A stretch of DNA of 64,000 bases from Taeniopygia guttata (GCF_048771995.1 NC_133050.1:6744501-6808500); one strand, 5' to 3'. Counted from the stretch's first letter, positions 1 to 10,400 are shown. Made by a program: numbers and translations. Notes: a model not told the origin generated them from the sequence alone.

Positions 1-470
1 CACCTCCCTGATCCCCAGTGGTGGTGTCACCTCCCTGATCATCAATGGTGATGGTGACACCGGGCTGGTGTCACCTCCCTGATCCCTGGTGGTGGTGTCA
101 CCTCCCTGATCGCCGGTGCTGGCAGGGACACGGGGCCGGTGTCACCTCCCTGATCATTGGTGGTGGTGTCACCTCCCTGATCATCGGTGGTGATGGTGAC
201 ACCGGGCTGGTGTCACCTCCCTGATCCCTGCTGGTGGTGGTGACATTGGGCCGGTGTCACCTCCCTGATCGCTGATGGTGGCTGGTGTCACCTCCCTGAT
301 CGCCGGTGGTGGTGTCACCTCCCTGATCCCTGCTGGTGGTGGGGACACTGGGCTGGTGTCACCTCCCTGATCCCCAGTGGTGGTGTCACCTCCCTGAGCA
401 TCGGTGGTGATGGTGACACCAGGCCGGTGTCACCTCCCTGATCCCTGCTGCTGGTGGTGACACGGTGCCA
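1..470. repeat. Minisatellite in MPZ intron
   Basis: Irregular tandem repeat built on GTGTCACCTCCCTGATC followed by short GGTGGTG-type spacers. It lies upstream of the first visible MPZ exon, so it is probably intronic. No coding exon of MPZ (immunoglobulin domain or signal peptide) is visible here; those exons should lie before the window. Confidence 0.85.
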
Positions 471-727
471 CTGTCCCCGCAGTGCCACTCACCCGGGGGG
501 GGTGACACGGTGCCGCTGTCCCCGCAGTGCCACCGTCCCCGCAGTGCCACCCGCCCATGGAGTGTGACACAGTGCCGCTGTCCCCGCAGTGCCACCCATG
601 GGGGGGGGGGGGTGACACGGTGCCGCTGTCCCCGCAGTGCCACCCACCCGGGGGGGGTGACACGGTGCCGCTGTCCCCGCAGTGCCACCCACGCAGGGGG
701 GGTGACACGGTGCCACTGTCCCCGCAG
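471..727 (+). repeat. Array of decoy splice acceptors before MPZ exon 4
   Basis: Six copies of CTGTCCCCGCAGTGCCA or close variants precede the real acceptor, whose AG is at 726-727. Copy AGs lie near 482, 527, 543, 589, 637 and 682. Each copy carries a pyrimidine stretch, CAG and the first bases of the exon, so each looks like a usable 3' splice site. Confidence 0.8.
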
Positions 728-2044
728 TGCCCACCCGCTACGGTGTCGTGCTGGGCTCTGTCATCGGCGGGGTCCTGCTGTTGGTGGCCGTGCTGGTGGC
801 GCTGGTTTATGTCACCCGCTACTGCTGGCGGCGGCGCCAGGCGGTTCTGCAGCGGCGGCTGAGGTGAGGGGACCCCCCCCAAACCGGGACCCCCCCCAAA
901 ACCGGGACCCCTCCCCAAAACCGGGACCTTCCTCCAAACCGGGACCTTCCCCCAAACCGGGACCTTCCCCAAAACCGGGACCGTTCCCCAAACCGGGACC
1001 CCCCCCAAAACCGGGACCCCTCCCCAAAACCGGGACCTTCCTCCAAACCGGGACCTTCCCCCAAACCGGGACCTTCCCCAAAACCGGGACCGTTCCCCAA
1101 ACCGGGACCCTCCCCAAACCGGGACCCCCCCAAAACCGGGACCCCCCCCCAAACCGAGACCCCCCCCAAACCGGGACCTTCCCCAAACCGGGACCCCCCC
1201 CAAACCGGGACCCATCCCCAAACCGGGACCTCCCCCCAAACCGGGACCCCCCCCAAAACCGGGACCCCCCCCACAAACCGGGACCCCCCCCCCAACCGGG
1301 ACCTTTCCCAAACCGGGACCTTCCCTAAACCGGGACCCTCCTCAAACCGGGACCTTCCCCAATCCAGGACCCCCCCCCAAACCGGGAACCCCCCCCCCCC
1401 CCCAAACCGGGACCTCCCCTAAACCGGGACCTTTCCTAAACCGGGACCCTCCCCAAACCGGGACTCATCCCCAAACCGGGACCTTCCCCAAACCGGGACC
1501 CCCCCCCAAACCGGGACCCCTCCCCAAACCGGGACCTTCCCCAAACCGGGACCCCTCCCCAAACCGGGACCCTCCCTCAACCGGGACCTTCCCCAAACCG
1601 GGACCCTCCTCAATCCGGAGCCACCGGGGCTGCGATTTCCGCGCCCTCTCCCCAAACTGGGACCCCTCCCCAAACCGGGACCCTCCCCAAACCGGGACCA
1701 CCGGGGCTGCAATTTCTGCGCCCCCTCCCCAAACCGGCGGCCCCGGCCCCGCCGCCCCGAGCCGCTCTTTTCCCGTTTCCCCCGGTGCCAGCGCCATGGA
1801 GAAGGGGAAGCTGCAGCGCTCGGCCAAGGACGGCTCCAAGCGCAGCCGGCAGGTGAGCGCCCAGCGGGGCGGGGGGCGCGGTGGGCTGTCCCCCCGGTGC
1901 CCCCGGTCCCCCCGGTGCCCCCGGTGCTCGGAACCGACAGCTGAATCCCCGGTGTCCCCGCAGGCCCCGGTGCTCTACGCCATGCTGGACCACGGCCGCA
2001 GCACCAAGAAAGCCAAAGGGGACTCGCGCAAGGATAGGAAATAG
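728..2044 (+). CDS. MPZ: Myelin protein zero (P0), 3' exons
   Basis: Partial gene; three coding exons are visible at 728-863, 1792-1852 and 1964-2044, all with GT-AG borders and matching phases. The first encodes the transmembrane segment, beginning PTRYGVVLGSVIGGVLLL and followed by the basic RYCWRRRQAVLQRRL stretch. The other two encode the cytoplasmic tail, with SAMEKGKL, PVLYAMLDHGRSTKK and the end SRKDRK. This matches mammalian P0 closely. P0 is the main adhesion protein of peripheral myelin: its extracellular Ig domain holds wraps together and its basic tail binds the cytoplasmic membrane face. The Ig-domain exons lie outside the window. The stop is TAG at 2042-2044 and is followed by a conserved in-frame extension, entered separately. 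A stop after exon 6 and an AATAAA about 680 bases later define the 3' end. Confidence 0.95.
864..1780. repeat. AAACCGGGACC minisatellite in MPZ intron
   Basis: About 50 copies of an 11 to 18 base unit, core AAACCGGGACC plus a variable C-run, fill the intron between the transmembrane exon and the next exon. Long apparent reading frames on both strands here are products of the repeat. Confidence 0.9.
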
Positions 2045-2245
2045 CGGTTAGCGGGCAGGGAGCGACCCCCGGGGGCTGGCGGGGACGCGGGGGACCCCCG
2101 GCCCCCCAAAGTCATCATGACCATCGAGATGGAGCTGCGGGGGGAGCCCCAGGCCGCCCCCCCGCCCGCCGCCCGCTCCCCGAGCCGGGGCAGCCTCAAG
2201 AGCGCCCTGCTGAGCATCATCAAACCCAACTCGGGGGGCTCCTGA
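2045..2245 (+). CDS. MPZ: Stop-codon read-through extension of MPZ (L-MPZ tail)
   Basis: After the MPZ stop TAG (2042-2044, followed by CGG TTA) the same frame stays open for 66 codons to a TGA at 2243-2245. The peptide begins RLAGRERPP and contains PKVIMTIEMELRGE and SPSRGSLKSALLSII. Mammals make a minor L-MPZ isoform by translational read-through. Its tail, as I recall it, has the same start and the same IEMELR and SPSR-SLK-AL blocks, in about 63 residues. Conservation of these blocks beyond a stop codon argues that the tail is translated here too. The region is otherwise 3' UTR. Confidence 0.85.
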   Translation, partial: RLAGRERPPGAGGDAGDPRPPKVIMTIEMELRGEPQAAPPPAARSPSRGSLKSALLSIIKPNSGGS

Positions 2246-2722
2246 TGGCCCCCCGGCCCCGGGACCCGGCGAGGAGCGGGGTGTGGTCCTCGCCTCGGGT
2301 CCCCCGGCCTTGAGGGTGGCGTTGGGGACAACCTCGTGTCCCCCCCTCGGTCGCCCCCTGCCCAGCCCCGAGCGGAATTTCTCCTTCGGAACGCAAACCC
2401 GGCGGATTCGGGGTCGGTGTCCCCTCCCCGAGCTCGGGGGGGTTCTGTACCCCCATTTTTGCTCCTTTTCTGGCCGTTTTCTCGTCTCTCCCCGCGACCG
2501 ACCCCAAATGACGTCGTGGGGTGGCCCCCGCCCCGTCCCCTTTCCTGTCCCCCCATTAACCCCCGCACCCCGTAACCGCCGGGACCCCCCCCCAAAAAAA
2601 CCGGCCGGAGCCCCGTGGAGGGGGCGAGGCTGTGGCCGGCCTGGGGGAGCCGCCCGTGCCCCCCGACGCGTTTTGTCCCCCCATCCCTGTCCCTGTCCCC
2701 TCCCTGTCCCCGTGGTGCCATT

Positions 2723-2728
2723 AATAAA
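2723..2728 (+). terminator. MPZ polyadenylation signal
   Basis: AATAAA lies about 480 bases after the read-through stop at the end of a GC-rich 3' UTR. Confidence 0.7.
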
Positions 2729-2911
2729 TCTGACATCTCCAGGAGCCCCGTGTCCCCCCCCCGCTCCGTCACTGTCACTGTCGCTGTCATTGTCGCTGTC
2801 CCCGCTCCGGGGCTGGCGGGGAGGTGACACTTGAAGGGTGACCTGGTGGCACCCCAAAGTCCCCCCTCAGCCGCGAGCGATGCCACCACCTCAAGGCCAC
2901 CTCCCTGCCAC

Positions 2912-2950
2912 CAGCCGTTAATTAAAGCTCGCTGTAATTAACACAGGCCA
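2912..2950. promoter_or_regulatory. AT-rich homeodomain or HNF1-like island
   Basis: GTTAATTAAA (2917-2926) and TGTAATTAACAC (2933-2944) form an AT island in GC-rich DNA. They resemble half-sites of HNF1 (GTTAATNATTAAC) or other homeodomain factors. It lies between MPZ and the nuclear-receptor fragment. Function is inferred only. Confidence 0.25.
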
Positions 2951-3239
2951 AGGCTCAGGGGGTGCGCAGGGGGGGACAGTGGCCATTGTCCCCTCAGGGG
3001 TGGATGGCTGTCACCTCCTCCGGGAGGGAAGGGGGGGAAAGACCCCCAAATCTCCTTGATTTTATCCCCCCCCCTCCACGAATCAGTTTTGGGGCGCCTG
3101 AGCCGCAGCGGGTGAGAAAATCCCGGGAATTTCACTGGAAATCCTTCAAATCCCAGAGGGGGAAACCCGGGGTTCTCTCCCAGTGGGGTCCCCCTCCCCA
3201 AATTCCCCCGAACCCCCAGCCCAGCCTCCTCTTCCTCAC

Positions 3240-3760
3240 GTTTTATTCTTTGCACGGGCCAAAAGCTCCTCTGGGTGGGGGGTGACAGTGACAGGAGGGT
3301 GGGGAGGGGGCGGTGACAGTGACAGGAGGGTGGGGAGGGGGCGGTGACAGTGACAGGAGGGTGGGGAGGGGGCTGTGACAGTGACAGGAGGGTGGGGAGG
3401 GGGCGGTGACAGTGACAGGAGGGTGGGGAACCCCGATTTCCTGGGCCGGGGGCTGCAGCAGGATCCGCCCCCCCCCTTGGGGACCGCCAGGTTCACGGTG
3501 GGGACACCCAGGGGGACATCCTGCCACCCCCTCGGGGACAAGGGACAGCCTGGCACCCCCAGAATCACCTCGGGGACACCCAAAGGGACGCCCTGGCACC
3601 CCCTCGGGGACAAGGGACAGCCTGACACCCCCAGAATCACCTCGGGGACACCCAGGGGGACATCCTGACACCCCCTCGGGGACAAGGGACAGCCTGGCAC
3701 CCCCAGACTGACCCAGGGGACATCCAGGCGGACACCCTGCCACTCCCTCAGGGTGACCAG
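3240..3760. repeat. Two adjacent minisatellites between MPZ and NR1I3
   Basis: 3276-3430 holds five copies of a roughly 31-base unit with GTGACAGTGACAGGAGGGTGGGGAG. 3490-3745 holds about four copies of a unit near 70 bases containing CTCGGGGACAAGGGACAGCC. A minus-strand AATAAA at 3241-3247 has no gene assigned. Apart from these, 2951-3950 shows no exon I can recognise. Confidence 0.8.
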
Positions 3761-3950
3761 GGAAGGCTCAGGGTGGAAATTTGGGGAAATTCCTCTTAGA
3801 AAAGGGAAAAGGACCTGGAAGGGCTGTCCAGGGAGGTTCGGAGCGGCCACCCCGGAGGCGTCCAAGGCGGTGGCACTTGGTGACACTGCAGGGACCGATC
3901 CCAAAGGCGCTGCCCGCCCTCACCCCGGGATTTTAGGGGGCTCCCCCCAG

Positions 3951-4177
3951 CCGGCTTCCAGCAGGCGTACCTGGAGCTGCTCCCCAAGTTCCACGCGAGC
4001 CTGGGCAGGTCAGCCCCACGGCGGGGTGGCAGCGTCCCCAGAGGGGTTGGGGACGGCCACCAGGCCCAGCTGGATGTCCCCATGCGTGTCCCCATGAAGG
4101 CGGAGAACACGCGGCAGATCCTGCACATCCAGGACCTGTCAGCCATGATGCCGCTGCTCTCCGAGATCATCAGCTGA
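3951..4177 (+). CDS. NR1I3: Nuclear receptor 3' end, probably NR1I3 (CAR-like)
   Basis: An open frame from an acceptor (AG at 3949-3950) to TGA at 4175-4177. It begins GFQQAYLELLPKFHASLG and ends TRQILHIQDLSAMMPLLSEIIS. The ending is the helix 11-12/AF-2 region of a subfamily-1 nuclear receptor and is closest to human CAR, which ends HIQGLSAMMPLLQEICS. The AF-2 core LLSEI is intact. Human NR1I3 lies between TOMM40L and MPZ, convergent with TOMM40L, and the same arrangement is seen here. No DNA-binding domain or earlier ligand-domain exon is found in the 1.2 kb back to the MPZ polyadenylation signal, and the middle of this exon is repeat-like. The gene may be a truncated relic, may have lost exons to minisatellite turnover, or may be mis-assembled. 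The match outside the last 25 residues is weak. Confidence 0.5.
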
Positions 4178-4253
4178 GCCCCGTGTCACCCCCCAGTCCC
4201 CAAGTTTCATCCCCCGGTCCCCAAGTGTCACCCCCGGCCGCCACCAGGCACAG

Positions 4254-4270
4254 AGTAAAGCTCCTTTATT
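4254..4270. terminator. Facing polyadenylation signals, NR1I3-like and TOMM40L
   Basis: AGTAAA on the plus strand (4254-4259) and AATAAA on the minus strand (plus TTTATT at 4265-4270) sit back to back. The two convergent transcripts would therefore end within or just past each other. Confidence 0.5.
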
Positions 4271-4489
4271 TATCCGGGCTCCCGGCTGCGTCACCGCAGG
4301 GAAACTGAGGCACGGCCGCCACCGCGCTGGGGACCCCCAGCCCCTCATGGCCACCACCCTCCGAGGGTGGCACTGGCGACAATGGGGACCCCCAGCCCCC
4401 TGTGGCGCTGTCACTCGCTGTCCCCAGCCCGCTGTGTCCCCGCGGGTCCTTGTGGCACCTGCACGGCCCCGCCTGGCGGCTCCCTGAGC

Positions 4490-4976
4490 AGGACAGTGCC
4501 ACTCACCCGCTGTCCCCGCTGTCCTGTCACACTGTCCTGTCCACTCTGTCCCGCTGTCCCCCCTGTCCAGTCCCCTGTCCCGTGTCCTGCTGTCCCCACT
4601 GTCCTATCCCCGCTGTCCTGTCCCCTGTCCATGTCCCATGTCCCTGCTGTCCTGTCCCCACTATCCTGTCCCTGTCCTGTCCCCTGTCCCCACTGTCCTG
4701 TTCCCTGTCTGTGTCCCACGCCCTTGCTGTTCCCACTGTCCTGTCCCTGCTGTGCCCTGTCCCTGCTGTCCCTGCCATCCCCACTATCCCGTCCCCACTG
4801 TCCTGTCCCCTGTCCGTGTCCCCTGTCCCTGCTGTCCCCGCTGTCCTGTCCCCTGTCCAGTGTCGCTCTCCGGTGTCGCTCACGCCATGGTGACACCAAA
4901 GCCGCAGTGGAAGCACTCTCTGTTGTCCCCGCTGTCCCTGCTGTCCTGTCCCCTGTCCGGTGTCCCTGTCCTGTGT
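4490..4976. repeat. TGTCCTGTCCCC minisatellite in TOMM40L 3' UTR
   Basis: Short repeats of CTGTCC, CTGTCCCCACTGTCCTG and similar fill the 3' flank. Embedded at about 4873-4920 is a near copy of the last about 45 coding bases of TOMM40L, including its stop region; the real sequence is at 4976-5023. Confidence 0.8.
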
Positions 4977-4979
4977 CGC

Positions 4980-7900
4980 TCACGCCACGGTGACACCGAA
5001 GCCGCAGTGGAAGCGGTCCCTGCGGTGGTTCAGGAAGGCGCCCAGCGCCAGCGTCACGGGCAGGGGGGGCAGCCGCTTCTCCAGGACCCCCCCCACGCTC
5101 CAGCTGCTGTCCAGGAGCCCTGCGGGGACAGCAGCGACACCTGAGCGCCACCCCCGCCACCAGCGGGGACAAAAGCCACCTCGGGAGGGGACCGGCCCAC
5201 CTCTGAAGACGGCGTTGGCCCGCGGCAGGTTGAGCTGGTAGCCAAAGGCAAAGGAGCTCTCCTGCAGCCGCGGGTTGGCCTCCAGCTCCACCCCCACCTG
5301 CACCTGCGGGACACGGCGGTCAGGGGACAGCAGGGGACAATGGGGACACAGCAGGGACACAGCGGGGGACAATGGGGACACCCACCTGCTCGTTGGCCCG
5401 GTGGTAGTAGCTGGCGTGGGCCCCGCCGTAGCCCACGTTGAGCGTTGCCTCCCAGTTCGGGGCTGCGACAGAGAGCCACCGTCCCCACGTGTCCCCAAGG
5501 TGTCCCCAGGTGTCCCTGAGATGTCCCCAGATGTGCCACAGCATCCCCAGGTGTTCCCAGCCATCCCCAGTTGTCCCCAGACTGTCCCTGAGATGTCCCC
5601 CAGGTATCCCCAAGGCGTCCCCAGGTGTCTCCTGGCATACCCAGCTGTTCCCCAGGTATCCCCGAGGTCTCCACAGCTGTCCCCAGCTGTCCCCAGATGT
5701 CCCCAAGGTGTCCCCCAGCATCCCTAGGTGTCCCCACGGTGTCCCCAGATGTTCCCAAGGTGTCCCCAAGGTGTCCCCCAGCATCCCTAGGTGTCCCCAC
5801 GGTGTCCCCAGATGTCCCCAGATGTTCCCAAGGTGTCCCCAAGCATCCCCAGCTGTCTCTGAGGCATCCCCAGATGTTCCCAAGGTGTCCCCAACTGTCC
5901 CCAGGCACCCCCAGGTGTCCCTGAGGAACCCCCAGCTGTCCCCATTGTCCCCAGCTGTCCCCAGCTGTCCCCAGCTGTCCCCAGTGTCCCCACCCGAGTA
6001 CTTTCCAGCCAGGGTGAGGATGGCCCCCTCCTCTCCGGGCCGCCGGTGGTACACCAGCTCCGCGCCCAGCACCAGCCGGGCGGTGACACTCTGCAGGAAA
6101 TGGGCCACCAGGATCCCTGCGGGGACAGCAGGGTGTCAGTGGGGTCCCTGGGCCACCACCAGGACCACCAGGATCCCTATGGGGCCACCAGGATCCCTAT
6201 GGGGCCACCAGGATCCCTGCGGGGACAGCAGGGTGTCAGAGGAGCCACCAGAACCTCAGCGATGTCCCCAGGGCCACCAGGATCACCGCGGGGCCAGCAG
6301 GGCCAGCAGCGGGCTCAGAGATGTCCCCTCTGCCACCGTGGCCACTGGGACAGCCGTGTGGCTAGCGGGGCCAGCAGCAGCAGCCCTGTGGCTAGCAGGA
6401 TGGCCCTGTGGCTAGCAGGACAGCCTTGTGGCTACCAGGACGGCCCTTTGGCTAGCAGGACAGCCTTGTGGCTAGCAGGACAGCCCTGTGGCTACCACGA
6501 CAGCCCTGTGGCTACCAGGATGGCCCTGTGGCTAGCAGGACAGCCCTGTGGCTAGCAGGACGGCCTTGTGGCTAGCAGGACGGCCCTGTGGCTAGCAAAA
6601 CAGCCCTGTGGCTAGCAGGACAGCCCTGTGGCTACCAGGACGGCCCTGTGGCTACCACGACAGCCCTGTGGCTAGCAGGACAGCCCTGTGGCTACCAGGA
6701 CAGCCCTGTGGCTACCAGGACGGCCCTGTGGCTACCAGGACGGCCTTGTGGCTAGCAGAACGGCCCTGTGGCTAGCAGGACAGCCTTGTGGCTAGCAGGA
6801 TGGCCCTGTGGCTACCAGGACAGCCTTGTGGCTACCAGGACGGCCTTGTGGCTACCAGGACAGCCCTGTGGCTACCAGGACAGCCCTGTGGCTACCAGGA
6901 CGGCCCTGTGGCTAGCAGGACAGCCCTGTGGCTACCAGGACGGCCTTGTGGCTACCAGGACAGCCTTGTAGCGACCACGACAGCCTTGTGGCTACCAGGA
7001 CGGCCCTGTGGCTAGCAGGACAGCCCTGTGGCTACCAGGACAGCCCTGTGGCTACCAGGACGGCCCTGTGGCTACCAGGACGGCCCTGTGGCTAGCAGGA
7101 CAGCCCTGTGGCTACCACGACAGCCCTGTGGCTACCACGACAGCCCTGTGGCTAGCAGGACAGCCCTGTGGCTACCAGGACAGCCCTGTGGCTAGCAGGA
7201 CAGCCCTGTGGCTACCAGGACAGCCCTGGGGCTACCACGACAGCCTTGTGGCTACCAGGACAGCCCTGTGGCTAGCAGGACGGCCCTGTGGCTAGCAGGA
7301 CAGCCCTGTGGCTACCAGGACAGCCCTGTGGCTACCAGGACGGCCCTGTGGCTAGCAGGACAGCCCTGTGGCTAGCAGGACGGCCCTGTGGCTACCAGGA
7401 CGGCCCTGTGGCTACCAGGACGGCCCTGTGGCTAGCAGGACAGCCCTGTGGCTAGCAGGACGGCCCTGTGGCTACCAGGACAGCCTTGTGGCTACCAGGA
7501 CAGCCTTGTGGCTACCAGGACGGCCCTGTGGCTACCACGACAGCCCTGTGGCTACCAGGATGGTCCTGTGGCTACCAGGACAGCCTTGTGGCTACCAGGA
7601 CAGCCCTGTGGCTAGCAGGACAGCCCTGTGGCTAGCAGGACAGCCCTGTGGCTAGCAGGACAGCCCTGTGGCTACCAGGACGGCCCTGTGGCTACCAGGA
7701 CGGCCCTGTGGCTAGCAGGACAGCCTTGTGGCTAGCAGGACAGCCCTGTGGCTAGCAGGACAGCCTTGTGGCTAGCAGGACAGCCCTGTGGCTAGCAGGA
7801 CAGCCCTGTGGCTAGCAGGACGGCCCTGTGGCTAGCAGGACAGCCCTGTGGCTAGCAGGACGGCCCTGTGGCTACCACGACAGCCCTGTGGCTACCAGGA

Positions 7901-10250
7901 CAGCCTTGTGGCTAGCAGGACAGCCCTGTGGCTAGCAGGACAGCCCTGTGGCTAGCAGGGCCAGCAGCACTCACCGGAGCCGGCCAGCAGGTCGGGGTTG
8001 CCCAGCGTCAGCGCGGCCGTGCAGTCGTCCCCCCGGTACTCGGCGTCGAACTGCCACGTCACAAAGCGGGAGCGCTGCGCCTGGGGACAGCGTGGGGACA
8101 GGGGTGACACAGGGGGTGACACAGGGGGTGACACACTGGGGTGACACAGGGTGACACGGGGTGACACGGGGTGACAGGCTCACCTGGAAGACGGCCTTGG
8201 TGCGGAGGCGCTCCCCCAGCAGCTGCAGCACCTGCGCGTTCAGGCTGCCGGCGCTGTCCATGTCCCCGAGCAGCGTGGGGAACACCTGGGGACAGCGCGG
8301 CTGCCTGGGGACACCCACGGGGCACCCACGGGGACACCCACGGGGACACCCACGGGGTACCCACAGGGACACCCACGGGAACAGGGGGACACTGGGACAC
8401 CCACGGGGACACGGGGACACCGGGACACCCACAGGGACACCCACAGGGCACCCACAGGGACAGGGGGACACCCACGGGGACAGGGGGACCCACAGGGACA
8501 CCCACGGGGACAAGGGGACACCCCACAGGGACACCCACAGGGACAGGGGACACCCACGGGGACAGGGGGACCCACGGGACACCCACGGGGACACGGGGAC
8601 ACCCACGGGGACAGGGGACACCCACGGGGACACCTATGGGGCACCCACGGGGACAGGGGGACCCACGGGACACCCACGGGGCACCCATGGGGACAGGGGG
8701 ACACCGGGACACCCACAGGGACACCCACACGGCACCCACAGGGACAGGGGCACACCAGGACACCCACGGGGACACCCACAGGGACATCCACAGGGACACC
8801 CACACGGCACCCACGGGGACAGGGGCACACCGGGACACCCACGGGGACACCCACGGGGACACCCACAGGGACAGGGACACCCACAGGGACACCCATGGGG
8901 ACAGTGTGGGGGACACAGGGACGGCCATGAGGCCACCACTGAGCACCCCTAGCTCCAGCCTGGGGCTGGCTGGGCCATGCCAGCACCACCGGGCCACCAC
9001 GGCCTTGTGGCCACCAACGAACCCAGGGCCACCTGGGACCACCCAGGGCCACCAATGACCCTGAGGCCACCAATGACCCCGAGGCCACCAATGACCCCAA
9101 GGCCACCAATGTCCCCAAGGCCACCAATGACCCCGAGGCCACCAATGACCCTGAGGCCACCAATGACCCCGAGGCCACCGACCACCCCGAGGTCACCAAT
9201 GTCCCCAAGGCCACCAATGTCCCCAAGGCCACCAATGACCCCAAGGCCACCAATGACCCCGAGACCACCGACCACCCCGAGGCCACCAACGTCCCCCACA
9301 GGGCCACCCCGCGGCCACCCCCCACCCCGAGGTCACAGATGGCCGCGATGTCCCCAGGCCCTGCCACCCCCTGGGACTGCCTGGTGCCACCCCCGCCTGG
9401 TGGTGCCACCCGCAGTGTCACCTCGGTGGGCCCAAGCTGGCGGTCCCCCAGGAAGGTGGCGTTGAAGCGGTAGCCGGAGGGGCCCAGGGTGCTCATGTGC
9501 ACCGTGTGTGTCACCTGCAGGGACACCGGCAGTCACGGGGGACACGGACAGCGCTGGGGGCCACCCCGTGGTGTCCCCAAGTGTCCCCTGCCCGACCTGG
9601 AAGTGGCTGCTCAGGGTCTTGGTGACGATCAGCTTCACCCCCTCCATCTGCGGCGGGAACACCTCTGGGGGGACACGGCTGTCACCTCGCTGGGGACACG
9701 GCTGTCACCCCCAGGAATGGCTGTCACCCCCAGGAATGGCTGTCACCCCCTGGGGACACGGCTGTCACCCCCTGGGGACACGGCTGTCACCCCCAGACAT
9801 GGCTGTCACCCCCAGGAATGGCTGTCACCCCCTGGGGACACGGCTGTCACCCCCAGGAATGGCTGTCACCCGCTGGGGACACGGCTGTCACCCCCTTGGT
9901 GACACCCACCACCCCTTCTTGGGGACAGCAGTGTCCCCCCCGTACCACCCCCCCAGGGGACAAAGCTGCCACCCCCGCTGTCCCCATGGCCCCGCTGTCC
10001 CCTCGTCACGCCGGTGTCCCCCAGCCCCGGTGCCCCTCCCGGTCCCGGTGTCCCCCATGTCCCGCTGTCCCCACGGCCCCGGTGTCCCCTCCCGGTCCCG
10101 GTGTCCCCCATAGCCCCGCTGTCCCCATGTCCCGCTGTCCCCACGGCCCCGGTGCCCCGCACCTTTGCAGCTCCGGTGCAGCCCGTCGAAGCTGCCGGGG
10201 TTGCCGCGGGCCCGGCCCCGCCGCGGGGCTCGGCCCTCGCCGCTGCCCAT
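4980..10250 (-). CDS. TOMM40L: TOMM40-like mitochondrial outer membrane channel
   Basis: Complete; nine coding exons in transcript order: 10250-10163, 9664-9597, 9514-9422, 8285-8184, 8080-7975, 6116-5994, 5462-5386, 5303-5201, 5119-4980. All have GT-AG borders and the sum is 299 residues (human TOMM40L is about 308). The product is a beta-barrel porin of the Tom40 family in the mitochondrial outer membrane and is taken as a Tom40 paralogue in protein import. Diagnostic segments are [31 protein letters not shown]-type [55 protein letters not shown] and [23 protein letters not shown]40L is preferred over TOMM40 because of the short N-terminus, the [14 protein letters not shown] stretch and the NR1I3/APOA2 neighbours. 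The start ATG at 10248-10250 gives an N-terminus like the mammalian one; the frame stays open further upstream. Introns are filled with minisatellites. Confidence 0.95.
5463..5993. repeat. Minisatellite in TOMM40L intron, GTGTCCCCAG type
   Basis: Tandem units of 12 to 30 bases built on TGTCCCCAGATGTTCCCAAG and variants, e.g. CAGCATCCCTAGGTGTCCCC. It fills the intron between exons 6 and 7. Confidence 0.85.
6340..7962. repeat. 20-bp minisatellite, about 80 copies, TOMM40L intron 5
   Basis: Very regular array of the 20-mer CAGCCCTGTGGCTAGCAGGA. Copies keep length 20 and differ at a few recurrent positions: GCTAGC or GCTACC, CAGCC or CGGCC, CCTGTG or CTTGTG, and AGGA or ACGA. It accounts for about 1.6 kb of the intron between exons 5 and 6. 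Because 20 is not a multiple of three, all frames cycle through the same peptide motifs. Confidence 0.95.
8084..9310. repeat. Minisatellites in TOMM40L introns 3 and 4
   Basis: 8084-8180 has GGGGTGACACA units. 8290-8930 has a GGGACACCCACG unit, irregularly expanded. 9040-9300 has a CACCAATGACCCCGAGGC unit. TOMM40L exon 4 (8184-8285) lies between the first two. Confidence 0.85.
9660..9910. repeat. Minisatellite in TOMM40L intron 1
   Basis: Units of GGGGACACGGCTGTCACCCC alternating with AGGAATGGCTGTCACCCC, about 12 copies, beside exon 2 of TOMM40L. Confidence 0.85.
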
Positions 10251-10400
10251 GGCCCCTACGGGCCCCCGCCGGCCGCCGCCATCGCGGGCGGCGCCGCCCG
10301 GAGCGCCTTCACGGGAGGCGCCGCTGCCATCTTGACTACGGGCAAACGCGCGCCGCCCATTGGCTGAGAGGGGTGGGCGGGGCAGCGATGGAATGCGACC
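10251..10400 (-). promoter_or_regulatory. TOMM40L promoter, CpG-rich
   Basis: CpG-dense DNA just upstream of the TOMM40L ATG with a CAAGATGGC motif on the minus strand (plus GCCATCTTG near 10327-10335), a YY1-type site seen at several other promoters in this window, and an inverted CCAAT box (ATTGG) near 10359. Confidence 0.5.

Noticed and set aside
2829-3900. PCP4L1 or more NR1I3 exons between MPZ and TOMM40L
   Set aside because: No IQ motif, DNA-binding domain zinc fingers or earlier ligand-domain helices were seen in either strand.
6340-7962. Regularly spaced repeat resembling a CRISPR array
   Set aside because: The repeats are head to tail with no unique spacers, in an intron of a vertebrate gene.
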